From positions 496,001 through 560,000 of the forward strand of contig CAWEBQ010000003.1 in NCBI GenBank assembly GCA_963807385.1: a stretch of 64,000 nt of DNA, written 5' to 3'. The translations under genes were made by a program, and so were the position numbers. Below are positions 33,503 to 41,800 of the stretch, piece by piece; the first letter of the stretch is position 1, and each line of letters starts with the position of its first letter. This stretch comes from JBDTSW01 sp963807385 (GTDB lineage Bacteria > Actinomycetota > Thermoleophilia > Solirubrobacterales > 70-9). The notes below the pieces were generated by a model. That model ran no database searches. It was not told the DNA's origin and saw only the letters and a list, made by a program, of their open reading frames with translations.

Positions 33503-35158
33503 TCATGGGTCGATCAGGACCCCGGGGTTCAGGATCGCGGCCGGATCGACCGCGCGCTTGGCCGCGCGAAGCGCGTCCGCGAAGCGGTCCGGGCGTTGGC
33601 GGTCGTACCACGGCCGGTGGTCCCGCCCGACGGCGTGGTGGTGGGTGATCGTGCCGCCGGCGGAGATCAACGCCTCCGACGCGGCTGCCTTGATCTCGTC
33701 CCATTGCTCGACCTCTCCCCCCCGCTTGGACGGAGCGAGCACTGTGAAGTAGGGAGCGGGCCCGTCCGGGTAGACGTGCGTGAACCGGCAGGAAAGGCGC
33801 GGCGCCCCCGCGCCGCCGGGCGCGAGGCCGCAGACCTCAGCAACGGCTGCCGCGGCCGACTCCATGACGTTCGCGTGGAACTCCTCGAAGCGGTCCCAGG
33901 TGATCGCGGTCTCGAACGTGTCGGAGAGCACGCCGAGCGCTACGAAGGAGTCGCGCAGGTAGGGCGCCGCCAGGAACGCGCTCCGCCAGGACCCCACCGC
34001 GTCCTCCTCCGAGGGTGCCTGCGACGACCGATGATCCGACCTTCCTCGGCTTGAGCTTCCGCGAACCTCGCCGGGCTCGCCGCCGTGATCGCGCGCCGCC
34101 CCGACCGCCAGGTCCATCCAGGCGTCCACTGGGTGGTGGGCCGACTCGAAGCCCAGGACCAGCAGCGCCTTGCCAGGCGGGCCGGCGCCCGTCACCTCGG
34201 CCTCGGTGGCGTCGAGCAGGCGGCAGTTGGCGGGATGGAGCCCCGACTGCGAGAGCTCGCGGACCGCCCCCGCGGCAGCGCGGAAGTCGTCGAACACCAC
34301 CCCGCATGAGAGCTTGTGGACCGGCCGCTCCTGCAGGCGGACCCATGCCTCCGTGATTACCCCGAGGATCCCCTCCGACCCGACCAGCATCCGATCCGGG
34401 CTGGGCCCCGCCCCGGAACCCGGGAGTCGCCGGGACTCCCACTCGCCGGCGGGGGTGATCGCGCGGACCGACTCGACGAGGTCGTCGATGTGCGTCATCA
34501 CGGTGGCGAAGTGCCCGCCCGCCCGGGTCGCGATCCAGCCGCCCAGAGTCGAGAACTCGAACGACTGCGGGAAATGGCGGAGGGTCAGGCCGCTGGGGCG
34601 TAGCTGGTCCTCGAGCGCCGGCCCGAGGGCCCCGGCCTGGATACGCGCCGCCCGCGAGACCTCGTCGACCTCGAGCACGCGATCGAGCGCGGCGAGGTCG
34701 ATGGTCACGGCGCCGGAGTACTCGTCGCCGATCCGTGGCTCCACGCCTCCCACCACGCTGGTCCCGCCCCCGAACGGGATCGCGGCCAAGCCCTCGTCGG
34801 CGCACCACGACAGGACGCGCTCGATGTCCGCCTCGTCCCTCGGATGGGTCACAACATCCGGCGGGTTCGGGAACTCGCCGCGGAAGCCGCGCACAACGTC
34901 GCGATAGGCCTTGCCCATCGAGTGCGCGGCGCGCTCGTAGGCGTCGGAGGCGCAGATCTCCGCGAGGCTCGCCGGCGGGACGACCCGCGGGGCCCGCAGC
35001 TCGACGGCGTCGAGCGGCACGGGCTCCTCGATCGCATCGCCGCCGAAGCCCAGGCGCTCTCGGAGCTGGGGAACAGCGGCCTCGAGCTGCTCGCGGGTCA
35101 GCTGCGCGGACTCGGGGCCCCAGCCCCAGTGGCTGCGACGGCCGGGGGCGGCTACCAG
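33503..35158 (-). CDS. alkyldihydroxyacetonephosphate synthase-like FAD enzyme
   Basis: It resembles AGPS, which exchanges the acyl chain of acyl-DHAP for a fatty alcohol and creates the ether bond. FAD-binding elements are AIPFGGGTSVVGG and FSTLGGWIATRAGGHFATVMTHIDDLV; the C-terminal active-site block is GGTITHHHAVGRDHRPWY. The first standard start in frame is GTG at 35020 (505 residues). The same frame stays open upstream and encodes RRSHWGWGPES, the conserved N-terminal motif of AGPS, so the real start must lie further up, near 35158. There only CTG is available, overlapping the SDR stop. It is the third gene of the operon with the fatty acyl-CoA reductase and SDR. Confidence 0.83.
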   Translation of the reverse strand: MVAAPGRRSHWGWGPESAQLTREQLEAAVPQLRERLGFGGDAIEEPVPLDAVELRAPRVVPPASLAEICASDAYERAAHSMGKAYRDVVRGFRGEFPNPPDVVTHPRDEADIERVLSWCADEGLAAIPFGGGTSVVGGVEPRIGDEYSGAVTIDLAALDRVLEVDEVSRAARIQAGALGPALEDQLRPSGLTLRHFPQSFEFSTLGGWIATRAGGHFATVMTHIDDLVESVRAITPAGEWESRRLPGSGAGPSPDRMLVGSEGILGVITEAWVRLQERPVHKLSCGVVFDDFRAAAGAVRELSQSGLHPANCRLLDATEAEVTGAGPPGKALLVLGFESAHHPVDAWMDLAVGAARDHGGEPGEVRGSSSRGRSDHRSSQAPSEEDAVGSWRSAFLAAPYLRDSFVALGVLSDTFETAITWDRFEEFHANVMESAAAAVAEVCGLAPGGAGAPRLSCRFTHVYPDGPAPYFTVLAPSKRGGEVEQWDEIKAAASEALISAGGTITHHHAVGRDHRPWYDRQRPDRFADALRAAKRAVDPAAILNPGVLIDP

Positions 35159-36216
35159 TGGATTCCCCGGGTCAACCTGGAGAAGGCCCGCTGCTCGGGT
35201 GTGCCGCCCTCAGGATCGGCCGTGGCGTCAGGCACCTCGCCGTCGGCTGTGGGGTCAGGCACCCGTTCGGCGGCGGCCCCGCCGTCGGGGCCGGGCGCGG
35301 TGCCTGATCCCGCCCCAGCAGCACGCGTGTCTGGGAACAGCTTGAAGCCGGCGTTCACCACCGCGTCCTGTACTCGCGGGACGGTCGCGTAGGTCACCTC
35401 CGACATCCGGCCGAGCATCGTCGAGGCCTTCTTGTGGCGCTTGGCGATGGCGTCGGCGACCATCTCCGCGGCCTCGCCCGGGCTGAGCGCCGGGAAGTAG
35501 TCGTAGTGCGACGTGGGGGCGATCATCTCGGTGCGCACGAGGGGCATGTAGACGGTGGAGATCGCGACCCGGTCCTCGACGATCTCCGAGGCGATCGAGC
35601 GCGAGAAGGCGTCGAGCGCGGCCTTGGACGCGACGTAGGCGGAGAACCTCGGCACGTTGGTCTGCACCCCCATCGTCGAGACGTTCACCACGTGGCCGCT
35701 GCGGCGCTGGCGCATCCCGGGCAGGAACCGCAGCACCAGCTTCACCGGCGCGTAGTAGTTCAGCTCCATGGTGCGCTGGAAGTCGTGCATGCGCTCGTAG
35801 GAGAGCGCGATCGAGCGCCGGATCGAGCGGCCGGCGTTGTTCACCAGGATGTCGACCCCGCCATGTTCGGCGAGCACCCCGTCGGCCAGCCGATCGACAT
35901 CGTCGAGGTTGGAGAGGTCGGCCGGGTGCACGTGGGCCTCCCCGCCCGCCTCGCGGATCCCCTCGGCGACCCCCTCCAGCTTCTCGCGGGTACGGGCGAC
36001 GAGGAGGGCTGTGCCCCCGGCTTCCCCCACGCGACGGGCAAGCGCCTCGCCGATCCCCGCCGAGGCGCCGGTGATCAGCACCCGCTTGCCGTCGACAGCC
36101 TTCCCGAGCGTGCGCCGGTCGAAGGGGTTGGGCACCGGCAGGTTGCCGGGGACGCCGCGCGCGACCTTGGCGACGGCGGACGCGCGCCTGGTCAGCGAGG
36201 GACGCTCGGAGGGCAA
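35152..36216 (-). CDS. short-chain dehydrogenase, paralog of the reductase C-terminal domain
   Basis: A 354-residue classical SDR with ITGASAGIGEAL (NAD(P) loop), DILVNNAGRSIRRS, the catalytic Ser of HVVNVSTMGV and YVASK (Tyr, Lys). It closely resembles the C-terminal domain of the upstream gene product, and both end in the same RG(I/V)HW tail, so they arose by duplication. The start is TTG at 36216, 7 nt after the upstream stop, with GGCGGGG before it. In the operon context it could be the acyl/alkyl-DHAP reductase, as SDRs of the DHRS7B type are in animals. The C-terminal tail (about residues 302-331) is encoded by repeat DNA of the GGGGTCAGGCACC family. Confidence 0.85.
   Translation of the reverse strand: MPSERPSLTRRASAVAKVARGVPGNLPVPNPFDRRTLGKAVDGKRVLITGASAGIGEALARRVGEAGGTALLVARTREKLEGVAEGIREAGGEAHVHPADLSNLDDVDRLADGVLAEHGGVDILVNNAGRSIRRSIALSYERMHDFQRTMELNYYAPVKLVLRFLPGMRQRRSGHVVNVSTMGVQTNVPRFSAYVASKAALDAFSRSIASEIVEDRVAISTVYMPLVRTEMIAPTSHYDYFPALSPGEAAEMVADAIAKRHKKASTMLGRMSEVTYATVPRVQDAVVNAGFKLFPDTRAAGAGSGTAPGPDGGAAAERVPDPTADGEVPDATADPEGGTPEQRAFSRLTRGIHW
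35224..35311. repeat. GGGGTCAGGCACC repeat cluster inside the SDR gene
   Basis: There are three copies: GGCGTCAGGCACC (35224-35236, one mismatch), GGGGTCAGGCACC (35251-35263) and the inverted GGTGCCTGATCCC (35299-35311, one mismatch). The unit is the same 13-mer that occurs four times at 57511-57649. Here the copies lie in frame within the SDR coding sequence and encode its Pro/Asp/Thr-rich tail. Confidence 0.75.
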
Positions 36217-36223
36217 GCCCCGC

Positions 36224-38380
36224 CTACCAGTGGACGCCGCGCATCAGGTACGCGAACGCGGCCTGCTGATTCGAGAGCTTGCCGGTGCCGGCCAGCTGCT
36301 CCTGGGCCGTCGTTTGACGAGCCGCGGGCGCCTTGTCCTTGTCCTTGGCCGGCTCGCCCTTCGCCGCCGTCGAGTCCGGGAACAGGTGGTAGGCGGTGTT
36401 GAGGATGTAGTCCACCGACTTCGGGTTGATCGCGTACATGATCTGGCCGAGGGTCCCCATCGGCGTCGCGATCCGCTTCGGCTTGTGGATGATCGCCTCG
36501 CAGATCATGTTCCCGGCGTCGTCGGGGGTGAGGGTCGGGAACCGGTCGTACATCTTGGTCGGGCCGATCATCGGCGTGCGCACGAGCGGCATGTGGATCG
36601 TCGTGAACACCACGCCGTCGTCGAGCACCTCCGAGCCGACGCAGCGCGAGAAGGCGTCCAGCGCCGACTTCGAGGCGACGTAGGCGGAGAACCGGGGCGG
36701 GTTGGTCTGGACCCCGATCGAGGAGATGTTGATGACGTGACCCGAGCGGCGCTCTCGCATCCCGGGCAGCAGCTTCAGGATCAGCCGGACCGACCCGAAG
36801 TAGTTGAGCTGCACCGTCCGCTCGTAGTCATGGAAACGGTCGTAGGAGAGGCCGACGGAGCGGCGGATCGACCGCCCGGCGTTGTTGACGAGCACGTCCA
36901 CCTGGCCATGCTGCATCAGCGCCTCGTCGGCCATCCGGTCGATGTCCTCCATGTCCGAGAGGTCGCAGCGGTGGATGTGGGCGATGCCGCCGGCGTCCTC
37001 GATGACCTCCTTCGTCGCCTCGAGCTTCTCGGGCGTGCGCGCGACGAGCAGGACGATCCCGCCCGCCTCGGCGACCTTCATCGCCGCCGACTTGCCGATC
37101 CCGGACGAGGCGCCGGTCACCATCACGACGCGCCCGCGGACGGACTTCTCGAGGGATACGGAGCCCTGGATCCGGCGGCCCAGGCGCATCAGCTCGTCGG
37201 GCACCTGCTGCTCGGCGATCTTGGCGATCCCGCTGCCGAGTCCCATCCTGCCCCGGATGGCGCCCAGCAGGGTGCGGTCGCGGAAGAGGTCGGGGTCGAG
37301 GTGGCGCTCCCAGTAGTCCCAGAGCTTGTCGGCGTAGCTCGACAGTGGCGGCACGCGGATGTCGGTGCTCTCGAGCGCCGACTCGGTGCGGCGGGAGTCG
37401 AACTTCGTGGGCCAGCTCACGTAGGTGAGGACCGAACGCGGGATGCCGAAGTCGGCGAGAACCCGGTTGAACACCGCGTCCGCCATCGGGACAGTCCTGA
37501 GACCGGCCTCGGCGAACGGCTGGAGCGCCTCGGTGATCGCCGCCGGCACGCGCACCCGGGACTGGGGCGCGTGTGCGGCGCCGGCGAAGATGTCGATCAC
37601 GTCGCCGGCGGTAGGCGCGTTGGGGTCGGTCAGGGAGTAGGCACGGCCGTCGCCATCGGGTAGGTGCGCGATGTGGTCCATCGCGCGGACTACGAAGTCC
37701 ACCGGGACGATGTTGATCTGGCGGCCCTCGATGCCCGGCATCGGCATCCACTGGGGGACGGTGCCGCGGATCCGGCGGATCAGCTTGAAGAAGTAGTACG
37801 GCCCATCGACCTTGTCCATCTCGCCGGTCTCCGAGTGGCCGACGACGATCCCGGGGCGGTAGACGCGCCACGGGCGCGCGCACTCGTTCCGCACGACCCC
37901 CTCCGAGTCGTGCTTCGTACGGAAGTAGGGGTCGACGTCGAGGTCCTGCGCCTCGTCGAACATGTCCTCGCGCCAAGTGCCGTTGTAGAGGCCGGCGGAG
38001 GCGATCGAGGAGACCTGGTGCACGCGGCCCGCCTCGACGGCCTCGGCGAACTGGACCATGTGGCGCGTGCCGTCGATGTTGGCGACGTGCTGGGCCTCCG
38101 CGCTCGCGGTCATGTCGTAGATCGCCGCGAGATGGAAGACGTGATCGACGCCCTTCAGGCGCTCGACGTCGGAGTCCGAGATACCCAGCCGACGCTGCGA
38201 AAGGTCGCCCACGATCCCGACGACCCGATCTGAATCCGCGCCCCAGCGGCTGCGGAGCTCCTCGAGCCGCCCCTTCGAGCCCTCGCGCACGAGGACGTAG
38301 ATGGTCCCCTCACGTTCGAGCAGCCGCTCGACGAGGAATCGTCCGATAAAGCCGGTGGCGCCGGTGACGAAGTAGCTCAT
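36224..38380 (-). CDS. two-domain fatty acyl-CoA reductase (FACoAR / AcrA1 type)
   Basis: A 718-residue fusion. Residues 1-about 370 form an extended SDR of the NAD_binding_4/FAR type (FVTGATGFIGRFLVERLL, then GIVGDLSQRRLG and FHLAAIYDMTA). Residues of about 420-660 form a classical SDR (VMVTGASSGIGKSA, VLVNNAGRSIRRS, INISSIGVQ, YVASK). The same two-domain layout is known in the bacterial fatty acyl-CoA reductase Maqu_2507 (661 aa) and mycobacterial AcrA1, which reduce fatty acyl-CoA to alcohol or aldehyde. The ATG at 38380 has a strong GGAGAGGAA ribosome site; the longer open frame is not needed. It is first in an operon with an SDR and AGPS, so its fatty alcohol may feed ether-lipid synthesis. 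Confidence 0.87.
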   Translation of the reverse strand: MSYFVTGATGFIGRFLVERLLEREGTIYVLVREGSKGRLEELRSRWGADSDRVVGIVGDLSQRRLGISDSDVERLKGVDHVFHLAAIYDMTASAEAQHVANIDGTRHMVQFAEAVEAGRVHQVSSIASAGLYNGTWREDMFDEAQDLDVDPYFRTKHDSEGVVRNECARPWRVYRPGIVVGHSETGEMDKVDGPYYFFKLIRRIRGTVPQWMPMPGIEGRQINIVPVDFVVRAMDHIAHLPDGDGRAYSLTDPNAPTAGDVIDIFAGAAHAPQSRVRVPAAITEALQPFAEAGLRTVPMADAVFNRVLADFGIPRSVLTYVSWPTKFDSRRTESALESTDIRVPPLSSYADKLWDYWERHLDPDLFRDRTLLGAIRGRMGLGSGIAKIAEQQVPDELMRLGRRIQGSVSLEKSVRGRVVMVTGASSGIGKSAAMKVAEAGGIVLLVARTPEKLEATKEVIEDAGGIAHIHRCDLSDMEDIDRMADEALMQHGQVDVLVNNAGRSIRRSVGLSYDRFHDYERTVQLNYFGSVRLILKLLPGMRERRSGHVINISSIGVQTNPPRFSAYVASKSALDAFSRCVGSEVLDDGVVFTTIHMPLVRTPMIGPTKMYDRFPTLTPDDAGNMICEAIIHKPKRIATPMGTLGQIMYAINPKSVDYILNTAYHLFPDSTAAKGEPAKDKDKAPAARQTTAQEQLAGTGKLSNQQAAFAYLMRGVHW

Positions 38381-38464
38381 TTCCTCTCCTTCAGGCTCTG
38401 CCGCGGGCGACGCGGGCTGGGAACGCTGACCATAGCCGCTCCATGCAACGCGCGGGGGGCGTGG

Positions 38465-38470
38465 GACAAT
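38465..38470 (+). promoter_or_regulatory. -10 element GACAAT, leaderless start
   Basis: GACAAT lies 6 nt before the GTG at 38477. Confidence 0.45.
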
Positions 38471-38476
38471 CCGGGT

Positions 38477-38785
38477 GTGGCGTTCCTCAGTCCCGATCAC
38501 GGCGATCCCGGCGAGCCGCGCACGCGCATCGAGCGCGCCGGCGGTGCCCAGGCGCGCGAGGAGCACCGCCTGATCCGCGACGGAAGCCAGATCCTGGCCC
38601 ACGGCGCCCTCGTCTGCCCGTCCTGCGAGCTGCCGATGTTCCCCGCGGGTCGCACCCGCGCCGCGAGCGAGCTGCGCTGCTCCTTCTGCGAGCACACGGC
38701 GGAGGTGCGCGAGTTCATCCGCGAGGACGTCTACGACACCGTGGCGAACGAGGTCTACCTCGTCGCGCGCGTCGAGGCCACATAG
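38477..38785 (+). CDS. small zinc-ribbon protein, unknown function
   Basis: A 102-residue protein with two CxxC pairs, LVCPSCELPMF and ELRCSFCEHTAE, about 25 residues apart. They form a zinc ribbon like those in RNA polymerase-associated or ribosomal proteins. A charged N-terminus (HGDPGEPRTRIERAGG) and a C-terminal helix (REFIREDVYDTVANEVYLVARVE) flank it. The GTG start is 6 nt after GACAAT. It is divergent from the reductase operon and 104 nt upstream of the 2-oxoglutarate dehydrogenase gene. I cannot name the family. Confidence 0.75.
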   Translation: MAFLSPDHGDPGEPRTRIERAGGAQAREEHRLIRDGSQILAHGALVCPSCELPMFPAGRTRAASELRCSFCEHTAEVREFIREDVYDTVANEVYLVARVEAT

Positions 38786-38889
38786 GCCATCTGGCCGGCG
38801 GGCGGATGACGGGGCCCGGCGCGATGCCGCTTTCAGGAGCGAGAAGCGGCCCGCACACCGGGGCTCAGGTCATAGACTGAGCCGAGGCA

Positions 38890-41800
38890 ATGGCAGACGG
38901 CGTCGTCGAGATCCAGATGCCCCAGATGGGGGAGTCCGTTACCGAGGGAATCGTCCTCGAGTGGCACAAGTCCGAGGGCGAATTCGTCGAGGAGGGCGAG
39001 ACCGTAGTCGAGGTCTCAACCGACAAGGTGGACGCCGAGGTTCCCGCCCCCGCGAGCGGCGTGATCGCGAAGATCATGGCGCAGGTAGACGACACCGTGG
39101 CGGTGGGCCAGGTGCTCGCCCAACTGGACCCCGACGGCTCCGGCAACGGCGCCGAGGCGCCGGCCTCGGAGGAGGAGATCCCGCCCGGACTACGGGAGGA
39201 GGGCACGGGCGAGGGAGATGCCGACCTGGGTGACGCGGAGATCCCCGCCGAGTCCGCCACCCCGGGTGAGGAGCCAGGGGAGGCGGTCGTGATCGCGATG
39301 CCGGAGATGGGCGAGTCGGTCACCGAGGGAACCGTGCTGGAGTGGCACACCGCCGAAGGCGATTCTGTGGCCGAAGGCGACACCGTGGTCGAGGTGTCCA
39401 CGGACAAGGTCGACGCGGAGGTCCCGGCCCCCGCGAGCGGCACTATCACCAAGCTTCTGGTCCAGCCCGACGACGTCGTCGCGATCGGCCAGCCGCTGGC
39501 CGAGATGTCCGCCGGCGCTGCACCCTCGGGCGGCGGCGGCGGTGCTCCGGCGACGGCGTCCGCCGGGACGCAGGCCGCCCCGGCCACCCCGGCGCCGGCC
39601 GCGGACGTGAAGGTCTCCCCGGTGGCGCGCCGGATGGCGGCCGAACGCGGGATCGACATCGGCGCCATTCAGGGCAGCGGCGAGGGCGGCAAGGTCGTCA
39701 AGGCAGACGTCGAGGCCGCGGCCAACGGGGCCGGCGCAACGGAGCCGGCAGCGCCAACCGCGGCGGTGGGCGAGGAGCGCGCGTTGCGCGGGCCGGCGGC
39801 GATGCTCGCGAAGGCGATGGATGAGAGCCGCGCGATCCCGACTGCCACGTCGTTCCGCACCGTTCCCGTTGACACGCTCGACGCCAAGCGCAAGGCGCTG
39901 AACGGCGTGCTGAAGGAGCGCGGGATGAAGATCTCGTTCACCCATCTCGTCGCCTGGGCCATCATCAAGGCCACGGAGGAGTTCCCGGTGATGGGGCGCA
40001 CCTTCGCCGAGCGCGACGGCAAGCCGTTCGTGATCGAGCCCGGGGGGATCAGCCTCGGGATAGCGGTCGACGTCGAGCGCAAGGGCCAGCGCTCGCTGAT
40101 GGTCCCCGCGATCAAGGGCGCCGGAGGCCTCGACTTCAAGGGCTTCCACTCCTACTACGAGGATCTGATCACCAAGACGCGCGAGAACAAGCTCACCGCC
40201 GACGACTTCCAGGGCGCGAACATCACGCTCACCAACCCGGGCGGGATCGGGACCATCGCCTCGGTGCCGCGCCTGATGACCGGCCAGGGCACGATCATCG
40301 CCACCGGCTCGATCGCCTACCCCGTGGAGTGGGCGCACAGCCCCGCCGACAAGATCAAGTCGCTCGGCATCTCCAAGGTGATGACGATGACTTCCACGTA
40401 CGACCACAGGGTGATCCAAGGCGCCGAGTCAGGGTCGTTCCTGCGGCGGATCGACCAGCTGCTGCAGGGCGAGGACTCCTTCTACGAGGGCGTCGCCGAG
40501 TCACTCGAGGTGACGCCGAGCGTGGTCTCCAACGCGTACGCCGCCTCAGCGTCCGCGCCGCCACTCACCACCGGACCGCCGACCCCGTCGCCCGCCGCGG
40601 CTGGCCAGCCCGACGAGGAGCTGCTGCAGGCGGTGCAGGCCGCGACGTCGCTGCTCAAGGCCTACCGCACCCACGGACACCTGGCCGCGAAGGTGAACCC
40701 GCTCGGCAAGGATCCCAAGGGCGACCCGGCGCTGGAGCCCGAGAACCTCAACCTCACCCCGGAGCTGATGTCGCGGATCCCGGCCCGGATCCTGCGGATC
40801 GGCGTCGAGGGCGAAACGCTGCTCGAGGCGCTCCCGCGAATGCGCACCGCCTACTGCGGAACGATCGCGTATCAGATCGAGCACCTCTCCTCCCACCAGC
40901 AGCGCATGTGGCTGCGCGAGCAGATCGAGACGGGGGCGCACCGCACGCCGCTCACCGACGCCGAGAAGAAGCAGCTGCGAAACCGGCTGGCGCAGGTGTA
41001 CGGGTTCGAGCGCTTCATCCAGAAGGCCTACCTCGGGCAGAAGGTCTTCTCGATCGAGGGCCTCGACGCCGTGGTGCCGATGATCGACGAGCTCGTCGAC
41101 CTCGCGCAGCGCGGCGGCGCCGACGAGGTCGTGATCGGCATGGCCCACCGCGGCCGGCTGTCGGTGCTGGCCAACAACCTCGGGCGCTCCGTCGAGTCCA
41201 TCCTCGCCGAGTTCGAGGGCGCGAAGGCGCTGGAGCAGGTGAAGGCGATCGCGGCGCTGCCGTCGGCGGGGACGGGCGACGTCAAGTACCACCACGGCGC
41301 CGAGGGAGTCGTTACGACGACCGACGGCGAGCAGATCAAGGTACGCCTGTACCCGAACCCCAGCCACCTGGAGTTCGTCGATCCCGTCGTGACCGGCGGC
41401 GCGAGGGCCACGCAAACCGAGCACTCGGGACCGAGGCTTCATCACAACCCCAGCGTGGCGGTGCCGCTGCTGCTCCACGGCGACGCGGCGTTCCCCGCGC
41501 AGGGGGTCGTGGCCGAGACGCTCAACCTTCAGGCCCTCAACGGCTACTCCACGGGCGGCACGATCCACCTCATCACCGACAACCAGGTGGGTTTCACCAC
41601 CGACCCCGAGGAGGGGCGCTCGACCCCGTATGCCGGCGACATGGCGAAGGGCTTCAACGTCCCGATCATCCACGTCAACGCCGACGACGTCGAGGCCTGC
41701 GTGGCGGCGATCCGCCTGGCCATGGCCTACCGCGAGCGGTGGGGCAGAGATGTCGTGATCGACCTGATCGGATACCGCCGGTACGGCCACAACGAAAGCG

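Noticed and set aside
35434..37663. Very long open frames on the plus strand opposite the reductase/SDR genes
   Set aside because: They are antisense shadows of high-GC codon use: Arg/Val/Asp-rich, no domain, and opposite well-conserved enzymes.
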